Below are positions 41,522-49,990 of a stretch of DNA of 64,000 nt, one piece after another (the first letter of the stretch is position 1; each line of letters opens with the position of its first letter). Under the pieces are notes generated by a model. That model was given only the letters and a program-made list of their open reading frames with translations, was not told the origin of the DNA and made no database searches. Source of the DNA: Zunongwangia sp. HGR-M22. Lineage in GTDB: Bacteria; Bacteroidota; Bacteroidia; Flavobacteriales; Flavobacteriaceae. Position numbers and translations under genes: made by a program. The stretch lies in NCBI RefSeq assembly GCF_027594425.1, contig NZ_CP115159.1, positions 2,469,001-2,533,000 on the forward strand, given 5' to 3'.

Positions 41522-42892
41522 ATGAGTTACAAATTCAGTGCAAATCATATTACTTATAATTTTAGAGATCTTAAGGAATTGCTAGCCAAAGCTAGTCCAT
41601 ATCGTTCTGGTGATGTTCTTGCTGGTCTCGCTGCCAAGGACAATAAAGAACGCGTGGCAGCGCAGTATGCTTTAAGCGAAGTTCCACTAAAAGACTTTTT
41701 AGAAAACCCCATTATTCCTTATGCTGAAGATGAAGTTACTCGCTTAATTATAGATAGCCATAATGCCGAGGCTTTTTACCCAATATCGCAATTTAGTGTG
41801 GGAGAATTTAGAGATTGGCTGTTGAGTTATGAAGCTACTCCGGAAATACTAAAAAAAATTTCTCCCGGACTTACTCCAGAAATGGTTGCAGCAGTTTCAA
41901 AATTAATGCGGAATCAAGATCTTATAAAAATTGCGCAAAAATGTGAGGTCGTGACAAAGTTCAGAAATACGATTGGACTAAAAGATCGATTTTCAGTTCG
42001 ATTACAGCCCAACAATCCCGTAGATGATCCTAAAGCGATTGCGGCTAGCACGATAGACGGACTACTATATGGCTGCGGCGATGCCGTGATAGGAATTAAC
42101 CCTGCAACCGATAGCCCAACCGCTGTTTCAGAATTATTGAAATTATTGGATAATTTTAGGCAACAGTACGAAATTCCTACCCAAACTTGCATTCTTAGTC
42201 ATATTAGTACGACAATGGAGATTATTCAAAAAGCACCTGTAGATCTAATTTTTCAATCTATTGGTGGCACTCAAAAAGCAAACGAATCTTTTGGAATTAA
42301 TCTGGCAATGCTTCAGGAAGCTTACGAAGCCGGACTAAGTTTGGATCGAGGGACTATTGGAAAACAAATGATGTATTTTGAAACCGGACAAGGATCGGAA
42401 CTTTCGGCTAACGCACATCATGATATCGACCAACAAACCTGTGAAGTAAGGTGCTATGCCATAGCTAGAAAGTACAATCCGTTTTTAGTAAATACAGTTG
42501 TTGGTTTTATTGGTCCTGAGTATTTATATGATGGTAAACAAATTACTCGTGCTGCTTTAGAAGATCATTTCTGTGGAAAATTAATGGGATTACCTATGGG
42601 ATGTGATGTTTGTTATACCAATCATGCTGAAGCCGATCAAGACGACATGGATTCTTTACTAACGCTTTTAGGAGTTGCCGGATGTAATTACATTATGGGA
42701 GTTCCGGGAGCAGATGATATTATGCTGAACTACCAAAGCACTTCCTTTCATGATGCCATGTATGTACGAAAAGTTTTAAATAAACGTCCTGCTCCCGAAT
42801 TTGAAGAATGGCTCTTAAAAATGGGAATTATTGATGAAAAAGGAAATCGCCAGCCTTTACCAGAATCTCATAAATTGATCAGCAATGGATAA
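41522..42892 (+). CDS. eutB: Ethanolamine ammonia-lyase, large subunit
   Basis: The roughly 456-residue TIM-barrel protein has NFRDLKELLAKASPYRSGDV, NPVDDPKAIAASTIDGLLYG, the cobalamin-domain loops YFETGQGSELSANAHHDIDQ and MGLPMGCDVCYTNHAEADQD, and the end GAVGCNYIMGVPGADDIMLN-like sequence. EutBC converts ethanolamine to acetaldehyde and ammonia with adenosylcobalamin. A GTG at 41513 lies three codons upstream; I use the ATG at 41522. It overlaps eutC by eight bases. No EutA reactivase, EutJ or microcompartment gene is in the window. Confidence 0.95.
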   Translation: MSYKFSANHITYNFRDLKELLAKASPYRSGDVLAGLAAKDNKERVAAQYALSEVPLKDFLENPIIPYAEDEVTRLIIDSHNAEAFYPISQFSVGEFRDWLLSYEATPEILKKISPGLTPEMVAAVSKLMRNQDLIKIAQKCEVVTKFRNTIGLKDRFSVRLQPNNPVDDPKAIAASTIDGLLYGCGDAVIGINPATDSPTAVSELLKLLDNFRQQYEIPTQTCILSHISTTMEIIQKAPVDLIFQSIGGTQKANESFGINLAMLQEAYEAGLSLDRGTIGKQMMYFETGQGSELSANAHHDIDQQTCEVRCYAIARKYNPFLVNTVVGFIGPEYLYDGKQITRAALEDHFCGKLMGLPMGCDVCYTNHAEADQDDMDSLLTLLGVAGCNYIMGVPGADDIMLNYQSTSFHDAMYVRKVLNKRPAPEFEEWLLKMGIIDEKGNRQPLPESHKLISNG

Positions 42893-43637
42893 ATCAAAAT
42901 TATATAAAAATAAAATACAGAAAGATCCATATACTAATTTGAGAGAACTTTCACGCGCGAGAATTGCCTTAGGAAACACAGGGGGAAGCCAATCTTTGCA
43001 AGATGTACTACAATTTCAAATGGATCACGCTAAAGCAAGAGATGCTATTTATTCTGAATTTGATATTCAAAAACTCGAAATGGATGTCGAAAAATTCAAC
43101 CTACCTATTTTCAAATTTAAGACTCAGGCAAAAGATCGTGAAGAATATTTGAAACGCCCCGATCTTGGAAAATTATTGGCCGATACTGATGTACAAAACA
43201 ACAAAGAATATGACATTATTTTGAATCTTGTTGATGGCTTATCTCCCGAGGCTACTAAACATAGTATTCCTATTATAGCGCAATTATTACCCGATTTAAA
43301 AGCAACCTATTCTTTTGCAATATGTATTATTGAAAATGGTCGGGTAGCCATTGGAGATGAAATTGCAGAAAAATTGAATGGAAAATTTACCGCTACATTT
43401 ATTGGTGAGCGACCAGGGTTATCAAGCCCGGAAAGCTTAGGAATTTACACTACTTACAATCCAAAAAGCGGCACTACCGACGAGAAAAGAAATTGTATTT
43501 CTAATATCCATAACGATGGCATGAAAACCAGGGCGGCAGTAGACTTACTCAAATTTTTAATTAAGGAATCTTTTGCTAAAAAAATAAGCGGTGTTTCGTT
43601 GAAATCTGATATTAGAGAACAAAAAGATATCTGTTAG
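42885..43637 (+). CDS. eutC: Ethanolamine ammonia-lyase, small subunit
   Basis: The 250-residue subunit has PYTNLRELSRARIALGNTGG, LQFQMDHAKARDAIYSEFDI and RPGLSSPESLGIYTTYNPKS, with the end CISNIHNDGMKTRAAVDLLK. Together with EutB it forms the (EutB-EutC)6 enzyme, whose cobalamin lies at their interface. It starts inside eutB by eight bases, which couples their translation. A hairpin covering its stop probably ends the transcript. The length is somewhat shorter than enterobacterial EutC (about 295 residues), lacking the N-terminal extension used for microcompartment targeting. Confidence 0.95.
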   Translation: MDKSKLYKNKIQKDPYTNLRELSRARIALGNTGGSQSLQDVLQFQMDHAKARDAIYSEFDIQKLEMDVEKFNLPIFKFKTQAKDREEYLKRPDLGKLLADTDVQNNKEYDIILNLVDGLSPEATKHSIPIIAQLLPDLKATYSFAICIIENGRVAIGDEIAEKLNGKFTATFIGERPGLSSPESLGIYTTYNPKSGTTDEKRNCISNIHNDGMKTRAAVDLLKFLIKESFAKKISGVSLKSDIREQKDIC

Positions 43638-43656
43638 ATCTGAAAAGATCCAACAG
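43631..43656 (+). terminator. Hairpin terminator after eutC
   Basis: CTGTTAGATCT (43631-43641) and AGATCCAACAG (43646-43656) pair with one mismatch around GAAA, followed by ATAAATTTTTATT. It overlaps the eutC stop. Confidence 0.65.
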
Positions 43657-43878
43657 ATAAATTTTTATTGACTCCATATTCTTTTCAATATTAATTTTAT
43701 TCATTTTTCAATGCATATTATTTTAATCGAATATTTCAGGTATCATAAATGTAGAATTTAAATCAATATCATCTTAAAATAGATATAGTGTATTAAGATA
43801 AATCTCATAACTATTTAAAAACCCGTCACTTGAAAGCAAAATACCTGATATCAAGTATTTTTTAGAATTAATTAAGGG

Positions 43879-43914
43879 TTTAATTTAGATACTTAATAAA
43901 GCATCTAAATTAAA
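43879..43914 (+). promoter_or_regulatory. Perfect 12-bp hairpin just before the first cassette gene
   Basis: TTTAATTTAGAT (43879-43890), 12-base loop, ATCTAAATTAAA (43903-43914). It ends eight bases before the ATG at 43923 and would fold over the ribosome landing region. It could control translation or mRNA stability, or be an operator. The second cassette has only a weak 6-bp hairpin (46391-46413) at this place. Confidence 0.55.
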
Positions 43915-43922
43915 CTTTTAAA

Positions 43923-44597
43923 ATGATCAAAAAACTACTCATTGTATTATTCATTTTCGTCACAGCAAATAAACTATTTGCTCAAAATGAACAAAACAAT
44001 TACGAAAACAGATTTGCTATCGCACTAAACGGCTCAACTCTTGGTGGAGGAATTGAGGTTGCGAAAAACATTTCCTCCCATTTCAATTTAAGACTTAGGG
44101 CTAATACTTTTGGAATCAAAGATTTTATTCAGGAAATAGAAGTAGATGATGCAAATCTAAACGTTACCGCCGATTCTAGATTCTTAGAATTTGATTTGAG
44201 TTTAGAATACCTACCCTTTGAAAATAGCAGTTTTAAACTTGTTGGTGGAGCCGCATATTTTAATGATGGAAAAACAACTGCTTTAGCAAAATACGATGGA
44301 TCCTTCACCTATGGGGAGATCACCATTGGACCAGATGAAATTGGTGATTTAGAACTAACTTTAGATTACAATGGTTTTGCACCATACTTTGGACTTGGAT
44401 TTGGTAGGGCTGTTCCTAAAAAAAGAATTGGAGTTGCCTTCGAAGCAGGGAGCTTTTATCTTCCAGAACCACAAGTTGGCATTAACGCTACAAAAATGCT
44501 TTCCCCAACTGCGGATCAAGCTGAATCACTTCAAGAAAACATTCGTGATTACAGATGGTATCCATTCCTTAACTTAAGACTCTCTGTTAAAATTTAA
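43923..44597 (+). CDS. Small outer-membrane beta-barrel protein, cassette 1
   Basis: The 224-residue protein has a signal peptide (KKLLIVLFIFVTANKLFAQ). About 200 residues of alternating strands follow, with FAIALNGSTLGGGIEVAKNI, SRFLEFDLSLEYLPF, FKLVGGAAYF and a final strand WYPFLNLRLSVKI that ends in an aromatic-hydrophobic pattern, typical of outer-membrane barrels of the OmpW/OmpA-like size (8-10 strands). No plug or OmpA domain is present. The paralogue at 46424 is about 77 percent identical over the mature region by eye count. It is followed nine bases later by its lipoprotein partner. The function is not known. Confidence 0.78.
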   Translation: MIKKLLIVLFIFVTANKLFAQNEQNNYENRFAIALNGSTLGGGIEVAKNISSHFNLRLRANTFGIKDFIQEIEVDDANLNVTADSRFLEFDLSLEYLPFENSSFKLVGGAAYFNDGKTTALAKYDGSFTYGEITIGPDEIGDLELTLDYNGFAPYFGLGFGRAVPKKRIGVAFEAGSFYLPEPQVGINATKMLSPTADQAESLQENIRDYRWYPFLNLRLSVKI

Positions 44598-44606
44598 ACA
44601 AAAGCC

Positions 44607-46193
44607 ATGAAAAAATATACTTTAATAATAATCGTACTTGCTTTAATTTTCGTTCCATCCTCTTGCGAAAAAATGCCAGATGAAGTTGTCGATGATTTTA
44701 AACTCGGCATTAATTCAGACTTTCTGGAATATACCTTAGTTGTTCAATTTGTAGATGCAGGTAATCCTATTACCCCTCCTGAAAATATAGAGTTGAAAGT
44801 ATTAGATAACGATAATAATGGTTTATTGGATTCTAATGGTAATAAAGAATTTACAGTTGATAATGGTATAGCATCTTTTATTTTGAATCCTACAAGTAAA
44901 CCCAATGGAGCGGATGATGTTAAAACATATACTATTTATGCTACGGCATCTGGTTTTCTTCCTGTAAATTTTACTGTAAATTTTACAGAAGATCAAAAAA
45001 ATCAAAACTTGACAATAAATATGGTAAATACTTCATCCCCCCCAGAGGGTGTTGCTAATATTACGAAGAATATCCCTTTAATTGGTGGTACTCTTAATAG
45101 TAGTGCTAGCGTTGCAGTAGCTTCTGAAGGAAACAAGATTACTGGCGCAGATCTTACAATAGATTCCGGGACTGAATTCTATGACACAAATAACAATAAA
45201 ATTACAGGGGGATCACTAAGGATTAGTTTAACTCATTTTGATGCTAATGGTGCCGCTTCCTTAAATTCGTTCCCTGGTGGTTTTACACCAGAAAGCGTTA
45301 TTGGTGAAAGTGGAGAAGAAGAAGAAATTTTCTTCGTTACTGCAGGTTTCGCATCCATTGATATGAATATTGATGGCACTAGCATTAGAAAATTCAGCAA
45401 ACCCATAGAAGTCACGATGGAAATAAATCCTAACGGATATAACTTAGAAACAGATTCAGAAATAAAAGTAGGTGACAAAATTCCTGTTTGGAGTTATGAA
45501 GTCGAGTCTGGACAATGGGTTTTTGAAAAGGAAGGAAGCGTTGTAAATAATAGCGGAAAACTTGAAGTTAGTTTTGAAACCGATCATCTTACATGGTATA
45601 ATCTAGATTTTTACGGAAGAAGATGTTACAAATCAAACTCAATTGTAATAAATGCTCCCGGAACAGATGCTTATGATTATTTTTATACAGAATTAGTATA
45701 TGAATACAACGACCAGCCAGTTAGCTATTACGCAAGGAAAAATATGCGATTATATAATAATGCAAAAATAAATTTTTATCGCTGCCCTATAGCCACTTGT
45801 AAATTTAAAATATATTCTGGATCATCATGGTATAATAAAGGAGAACTAATTGCTGAAACTGCTCCATTCAATCCATGCAGCAAAGATATAAGCATAACAT
45901 TACCTGCTTCCGCTTTTCCTGAAGTCGTTTCCGCAGATGTCACTTTGAGTTGTCCAGACTCTAATTTTGAATTCAAACCATCATACTACTTTTATTATAA
46001 AGAAAAGGGGTCTTATTGGTGGAGGTATGGATATATGAGCAACGGAAAATTTCAATCCTACTACATGACTCCAGGCAAAACTTATGATTTTAGGACGTAT
46101 TTTGGGGACCGTATTGAAACAGAATTCACCGTATCCTCTGGTGTAAATTATATTACTATTAATAGCGATGAAATTTGTGAATTTGCACTATAG
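44607..46193 (+). CDS. Large multi-domain lipoprotein, cassette 1
   Basis: The 528-residue protein has a lipoprotein signal (TLIIIVLALIFVPSSC, Cys20) followed by EKMPDEVVDDFKLGI. An Ig-like or carboxypeptidase-regulatory-like domain spans about 30-130. A middle domain (about 180-330) has NSFPGGFTPES, ASIDMNIDG, WSYEVESGQWVFEKEG and SFETDHLTWYNLDF, a layout resembling ZU5-like domains. The C-terminal 190 residues are rich in Tyr and Cys (SCPDSNFEFKPSYYFYYKEK). Glu and Lys directly after the Cys resemble the surface-export signal of Bacteroidota lipoproteins, so it may face outward. It pairs with the barrel before it. Confidence 0.72.
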   Translation: MKKYTLIIIVLALIFVPSSCEKMPDEVVDDFKLGINSDFLEYTLVVQFVDAGNPITPPENIELKVLDNDNNGLLDSNGNKEFTVDNGIASFILNPTSKPNGADDVKTYTIYATASGFLPVNFTVNFTEDQKNQNLTINMVNTSSPPEGVANITKNIPLIGGTLNSSASVAVASEGNKITGADLTIDSGTEFYDTNNNKITGGSLRISLTHFDANGAASLNSFPGGFTPESVIGESGEEEEIFFVTAGFASIDMNIDGTSIRKFSKPIEVTMEINPNGYNLETDSEIKVGDKIPVWSYEVESGQWVFEKEGSVVNNSGKLEVSFETDHLTWYNLDFYGRRCYKSNSIVINAPGTDAYDYFYTELVYEYNDQPVSYYARKNMRLYNNAKINFYRCPIATCKFKIYSGSSWYNKGELIAETAPFNPCSKDISITLPASAFPEVVSADVTLSCPDSNFEFKPSYYFYYKEKGSYWWRYGYMSNGKFQSYYMTPGKTYDFRTYFGDRIETEFTVSSGVNYITINSDEICEFAL

Positions 46194-46212
46194 GCAAATT
46201 AATAAATTTACT

Positions 46213-46243
46213 AAAAGTCTTCTATAATTATTAGGAGACTTTT
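46213..46243 (+). terminator. Terminator after cassette 1
   Basis: AAAAGTCTTCT (46213-46223) pairs with AGGAGACTTTT (46233-46243) through one G-T pair, followed by TTTT. It separates the two cassettes. Confidence 0.75.
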
Positions 46244-46358
46244 TTTCATTTAACAATACTTTTCTTACAAAAATCATGTTTAAATAACAATAAAAGAATT
46301 TTTATTGCCACAAAAAGAGAATATTATCGATAAAAAGCTATTTTCTTAGATAATAAAC

Positions 46359-46366
46359 TATCTTTG
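46359..46366 (+). promoter_or_regulatory. Putative -7 element for cassette 2
   Basis: TATCTTTG matches TAnnTTTG, 57 bases before the ATG at 46424. No -33 TTG is visible. With the preceding terminator it suggests that each cassette has its own promoter. Confidence 0.45.
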
Positions 46367-46423
46367 CTTTGTAACTTTAACATAAGTTTAAATTACGACC
46401 CCTAATAGTAATTAAGTAGATAA

Positions 46424-47128
46424 ATGATGATGAAAAACTTTTTACCCCGTTTACACCTCAATTTCCTTCTAATTTTATGTTTTCTTTTGATTTCTTGTGT
46501 CGTAATAAGCCAAGAAAATGAAACTTCAAAATATAGTAAGAAATATGCTATTGCCCTAAATGGTTCCACACTAGGTGGTGGACTTGAAATAGCAAGGAAT
46601 ATCTCACCACATTTTAATCTCAGACTGAGAGGTAATATTTTAAGCATTAAAGATTTTGTACAAGAAATTGAAATAGATGATGCGAACCTTAATGTTACTG
46701 CAGATTCAAGATTTCTAGAGTTCGACTTAAGTTTAGAGTATCTCCCTTTCAAACAAAGTAGCTTCAAAATCGTAGGAGGTGCCGCATATTTTAGTGATGG
46801 TGAGACTAAGGCACTAGCAACATATGATGGCTCTTTCGAGTATGGTGAAATTATAATTGGTCCAGAAGATATTGGTGACCTAAGACTTTCTTTAGATTAT
46901 AGCGGTATTGCTCCATATCTTGGTATAGGAATGGGTAGAGCCGTGCCAAAAAATAAATTTGGAATAGCTTTCGAAGTAGGAAGTTTTTATTTACCCGAGC
47001 CAAAGGTTGGAATTGCTGCTACCGGAATGCTCGCTCCTACTGCAAACCAAGCTGAATCTCTTCAAGAAGATATTAAAGATTATAGATGGTATCCATTCCT
47101 CAATTTAAGATTATCAATTAGAATCTAA
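46424..47128 (+). CDS. Small outer-membrane beta-barrel protein, cassette 2
   Basis: The 234-residue paralogue of the barrel at 43923 has a signal peptide (LNFLLILCFLLISCVVISQ). The barrel follows with the same landmarks: YAIALNGSTLGGGLEIARNI, SRFLEFDLSLEYLPF, GGAAYFSDGE and WYPFLNLRLSIRI. Differences fall mainly in predicted loops and turns. A Cys in the signal core (LISC) could suggest a lipoprotein, but the Q that follows and the paralogue argue for signal peptidase I cleavage. Three ATGs occur in a row; I use the first. It is followed by its lipoprotein after 15 bases. Confidence 0.78.
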   Translation: MMMKNFLPRLHLNFLLILCFLLISCVVISQENETSKYSKKYAIALNGSTLGGGLEIARNISPHFNLRLRGNILSIKDFVQEIEIDDANLNVTADSRFLEFDLSLEYLPFKQSSFKIVGGAAYFSDGETKALATYDGSFEYGEIIIGPEDIGDLRLSLDYSGIAPYLGIGMGRAVPKNKFGIAFEVGSFYLPEPKVGIAATGMLAPTANQAESLQEDIKDYRWYPFLNLRLSIRI

Positions 47129-47143
47129 TTAAATCCCTTACAC

Positions 47144-48685
47144 ATGAAAAGAATAATATTATTAATGATGATGATGGCTGTAGTAATTATTCATACAGCT
47201 TGTGAGAAAAACCCCAATGAAATTGCAGACAATTTTAAACTTGGACTCGATGTAAACTTTTTAGAATATACTGCGCAAGTAGAAATCCAAGATTTGGAAG
47301 ACGGTAGCTATCCTGAAAATATTAAATTAACTCCTGTGACGGATTATGGTACAGCGATTCTCAATTCTGCCGGGGAGCGAAACTTTAAGGTCTCTAAAGG
47401 AAGTATAACTCTTATACTTAATCCTATGGATAGACCTCAATCGGCTAATGAAGTTAAAACTTTTGATTTTATAGCATCGGCTCCCGGTTATCAATCTTCG
47501 AAAGTAAAAGTAAGTTTTACTGAAAACAATAAGACTGTGCAAATTCCGGTTTCTTTGCTTAATAAAACTAAAGAATCAGATGGAGTTAGTTCCGTATCAG
47601 AAAAGGCTGATCTTTCTGAAAGTGAACTTAAGGAGAGCAAAGTTGTGAATTTTGGAAATAAAAGTAACAAACAAACCAATGGATCTGTTGAAGTTAAGGC
47701 AGGAACAAAGTTTTTAAATACAAGTGGCAAAGTATTATCTGGCAGTTCTATTAGTATGGAAGTTATCGACGTAGACGCTAATACCACAAATTTGGTTAAA
47801 ATTTTTCCTGGTGGTTTTACAGATCAAACTGTTTCTAAAAATGGCACTACAGAAAGAACATCATTTTTACCAATGAGCTACACTTCTATTAATATGTACG
47901 TAGGAGATGAAGAGGTAAAAGACTTTAGCGAATCTATAAACGTAAAAATGGAAATTGATAAAAATTTGTATAACCCTAAAACAGCAACTAAAGTTAAAGC
48001 GGGCGATCAATTAGCATTATATAGTTATGAACTGGAAAACGGAATGTGGGTTTATGAAAAAGAAGTTACCATTACAGGAATAGGTAATCAATTATATGCA
48101 AATTTCGAAACAGATCACTTAACTGATTATTCATTAGTTGCCGAGTTACCTGTTTGTTCTGATATTTTTGAAATTAATAATCCAACAGATTCCAATATAC
48201 AGGCGAAAATAGAATTAGAAATTGCTGGTAGTACCGAAACAAGAATTTATAAGATTATTGAGCAAAATCTTGCTCCTGGAGTAAATCAAATTCCTTACAA
48301 TGGAGTAGGTGAAAATATTTCTTTGAAGCTGTACACCTCTGGCAATGTAATTACAGTAGATAATATATCCTGTGGGGAATCTCCTGCTATTGAAATGCCA
48401 ACACCAGATAGCGAATTGCTAACTATTACGATTAATATTCCATGTGAAGATGTGACTCTGAATATAGCTAGCTACCCAATTAAGTATAGAAAATTGGGAG
48501 ATACAACTTGGATTAATGGTATCATCAAAGATCTTGTGTTAAAATCTTACGAAATGGAAGCAGGAAATACTTACGAATTTCAAATTGAATTTGACGGTCA
48601 GATTTATACTTACGAAGAATTCATCAACTCTAACGATTATCAATTTAATGTAGATAGCGAGTTATGTAGTGAGATTAATTTTTAA
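47144..48685 (+). CDS. Large multi-domain lipoprotein, cassette 2
   Basis: The 513-residue paralogue of the cassette 1 lipoprotein has a signal ending VVIIHTAC (Cys20), then EKNPNEIADNFKLGLDVNFL. The Ig-like N-terminal domain, the ZU5-like middle domain (KIFPGGFTDQT, SYELENGMWVYEKEV, FETDHLTDYSLV) and the C-terminal domain keep the same order. Identity is clear in the N-terminus and around the middle domain but low at the end, where aromatic-rich sequence in paralogue 1 is replaced by more Glu- and Asn-rich sequence. The predicted place is the outer membrane, possibly surface-exposed. A terminator follows. Confidence 0.72.
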   Translation: MKRIILLMMMMAVVIIHTACEKNPNEIADNFKLGLDVNFLEYTAQVEIQDLEDGSYPENIKLTPVTDYGTAILNSAGERNFKVSKGSITLILNPMDRPQSANEVKTFDFIASAPGYQSSKVKVSFTENNKTVQIPVSLLNKTKESDGVSSVSEKADLSESELKESKVVNFGNKSNKQTNGSVEVKAGTKFLNTSGKVLSGSSISMEVIDVDANTTNLVKIFPGGFTDQTVSKNGTTERTSFLPMSYTSINMYVGDEEVKDFSESINVKMEIDKNLYNPKTATKVKAGDQLALYSYELENGMWVYEKEVTITGIGNQLYANFETDHLTDYSLVAELPVCSDIFEINNPTDSNIQAKIELEIAGSTETRIYKIIEQNLAPGVNQIPYNGVGENISLKLYTSGNVITVDNISCGESPAIEMPTPDSELLTITINIPCEDVTLNIASYPIKYRKLGDTTWINGIIKDLVLKSYEMEAGNTYEFQIEFDGQIYTYEEFINSNDYQFNVDSELCSEINF

Positions 48686-48701
48686 GCAAACACGTACTCA
48701 T

Positions 48702-48735
48702 AAAAAAGGGGAATGCTCATTGCATTCCCTTTTTT
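48702..48735 (+). terminator. Terminator after cassette 2
   Basis: An A6 run and GGGGAATGC pair with GCATTCCC and a T6 run, loop TCATT, with one G-T pair. It is a strong intrinsic terminator. Confidence 0.85.
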
Positions 48736-48926
48736 AATTATATCCGATGCCTACAAAAATAATATAAAACCTGACGAATTTGAATAGACCTTCACAAATA
48801 TTTTATGATTAAATAGGATTTTTATATAGAAATAAATGAAATATATTTACAATAATTCACCGAAGTCTAAATAATAGTTTGAATAATTAAAATCATAATG
48901 TAGTTTTGGAAACTAAACAGAAGGAG

Positions 48927-49679
48927 ATGAGATCGGAATTATTAGATATCCTAAACAAGGATTCAGAAACAAATATTGAAAAAAGTTTACCAAGTATTTC
49001 CATCGATTGCGTCGTTTTTGGGTTTGATACGGCCTCACTAAAAGTACTACTAACAAAAATAAAAGGAAAAGATGGTTGGCTACTGCCCGGTGGATACTTA
49101 CATAAAGCTGAAAATCTAGAAGACGGTGCCTATAGAATATTGGAATCAAGAACAGGCGTTAGTGAAATTTACCTTAACCAATTTAAAACATTTGGTAAGT
49201 TAAACCGAAGTAAAGAATTCTTTTCTGAATATGACGAAAATTTATGGCATAAACGAAGATTTCTTTCCGTGGGCTATTATGCGCTAACCAATTTTGCAAA
49301 GGTAGAACCTAGAGTAGATTACCTGTCTGAAGCTTGTGAATGGAAGAACATTAGCGAACTTCCCGAATTAATGATGGATCATCAAGAAATTTTCGATGCA
49401 GCACTTTTGGAGCTTAGAAAAGGCTTAAACTATCGTCCTGTTGGTCTTAATCTTTTACCAGAGAAGTTTACAATGCCAGAGCTACAAAGATTGTACGAAA
49501 TCATTTTAGAAAAGCCGCTAAACAGAGGAAATTTTTATCGCAAAATGACCAAATATGGTATCTTAAATAAACTAAAAGAAACCAGAAAAGGTGGAGCTCA
49601 TAAAGCACCTAACCTTTATACATTTAATACTGAAACTTATAATGAGGCGCTCGAAAATGGCTTTAAAGAGGCATGGTAG
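48927..49679 (+). CDS. NrtR/AraR-like regulator with degenerate Nudix domain
   Basis: The roughly 250-residue protein has an N-terminal Nudix fold (SISIDCVVFGFDTASLKVLL, DGWLLPGGYLHKAENLEDGA) and a C-terminal winged helix (FTMPELQRLYEIILEKPLNR, NFYRKMTKYGILNKLKETRK). The Nudix box keeps Gly and the first Glu but has RILESR where catalytic enzymes have REUXEE, so it should bind rather than hydrolyse its ligand. Relatives in Bacteroidota sense sugars or ADP-ribose. I use the ATG at 48927; a TTG at 48906 is possible. It directly follows the duplicated cassettes. Confidence 0.82.
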   Translation: MRSELLDILNKDSETNIEKSLPSISIDCVVFGFDTASLKVLLTKIKGKDGWLLPGGYLHKAENLEDGAYRILESRTGVSEIYLNQFKTFGKLNRSKEFFSEYDENLWHKRRFLSVGYYALTNFAKVEPRVDYLSEACEWKNISELPELMMDHQEIFDAALLELRKGLNYRPVGLNLLPEKFTMPELQRLYEIILEKPLNRGNFYRKMTKYGILNKLKETRKGGAHKAPNLYTFNTETYNEALENGFKEAW

Positions 49680-49990
49680 AAGCAACATTATATATTTATA
49701 AACAAGCTTTTTTGAGAAATATCAGTTTTAAATAAAATATTCATTAAAATTCACAAATTGAGAATATAAAAATTCTACCAAATATAGAGTAGCATTGTTG
49801 CTAAAAAGTATGCTCTTTTTGCATGAACGAGTGTACTTTGTCTGATAGCTTAGAAATAAATAATAATTCATTAAATTAGATTGAATTTCTAGTAATTAAT
49901 TAAATACCAAATTAATTATTCTAGATTCTGCCTTCTTTACTTATAGATTGGATATAAAAAAATGAATTAAAGAATAAAACTACTTACAGC
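49680..49990. other. Gene-free stretch before the response regulator
   Basis: About 310 AT-rich bases with no supportable gene. An imperfect dyad (CTAGTAATTAATT near 49890 and AATTAATTATTCTAG near 49910-49924) may be an operator. TAGATTGG near 49947 is a near match to the -7 consensus. Confidence 0.4.

Larger units (their letters stand above)
43923..48685 (+). repeat. Tandem duplication of a barrel-lipoprotein gene pair
   Basis: Cassette 1 is 43923-46193 and cassette 2 is 46424-48685. Each has the same order (barrel, lipoprotein) with 9 and 15 bases between the genes. The barrel proteins are about three-quarters identical by eye; the lipoproteins share their fold and N-terminus but have diverged widely, especially in the last 150 residues. 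The duplication is old at DNA level. Confidence 0.85.

Noticed and set aside
46402-46767. 121-codon minus-strand frame opposite the second barrel gene
   Set aside because: The plus-strand barrel is supported by its paralogue; this is a shadow.
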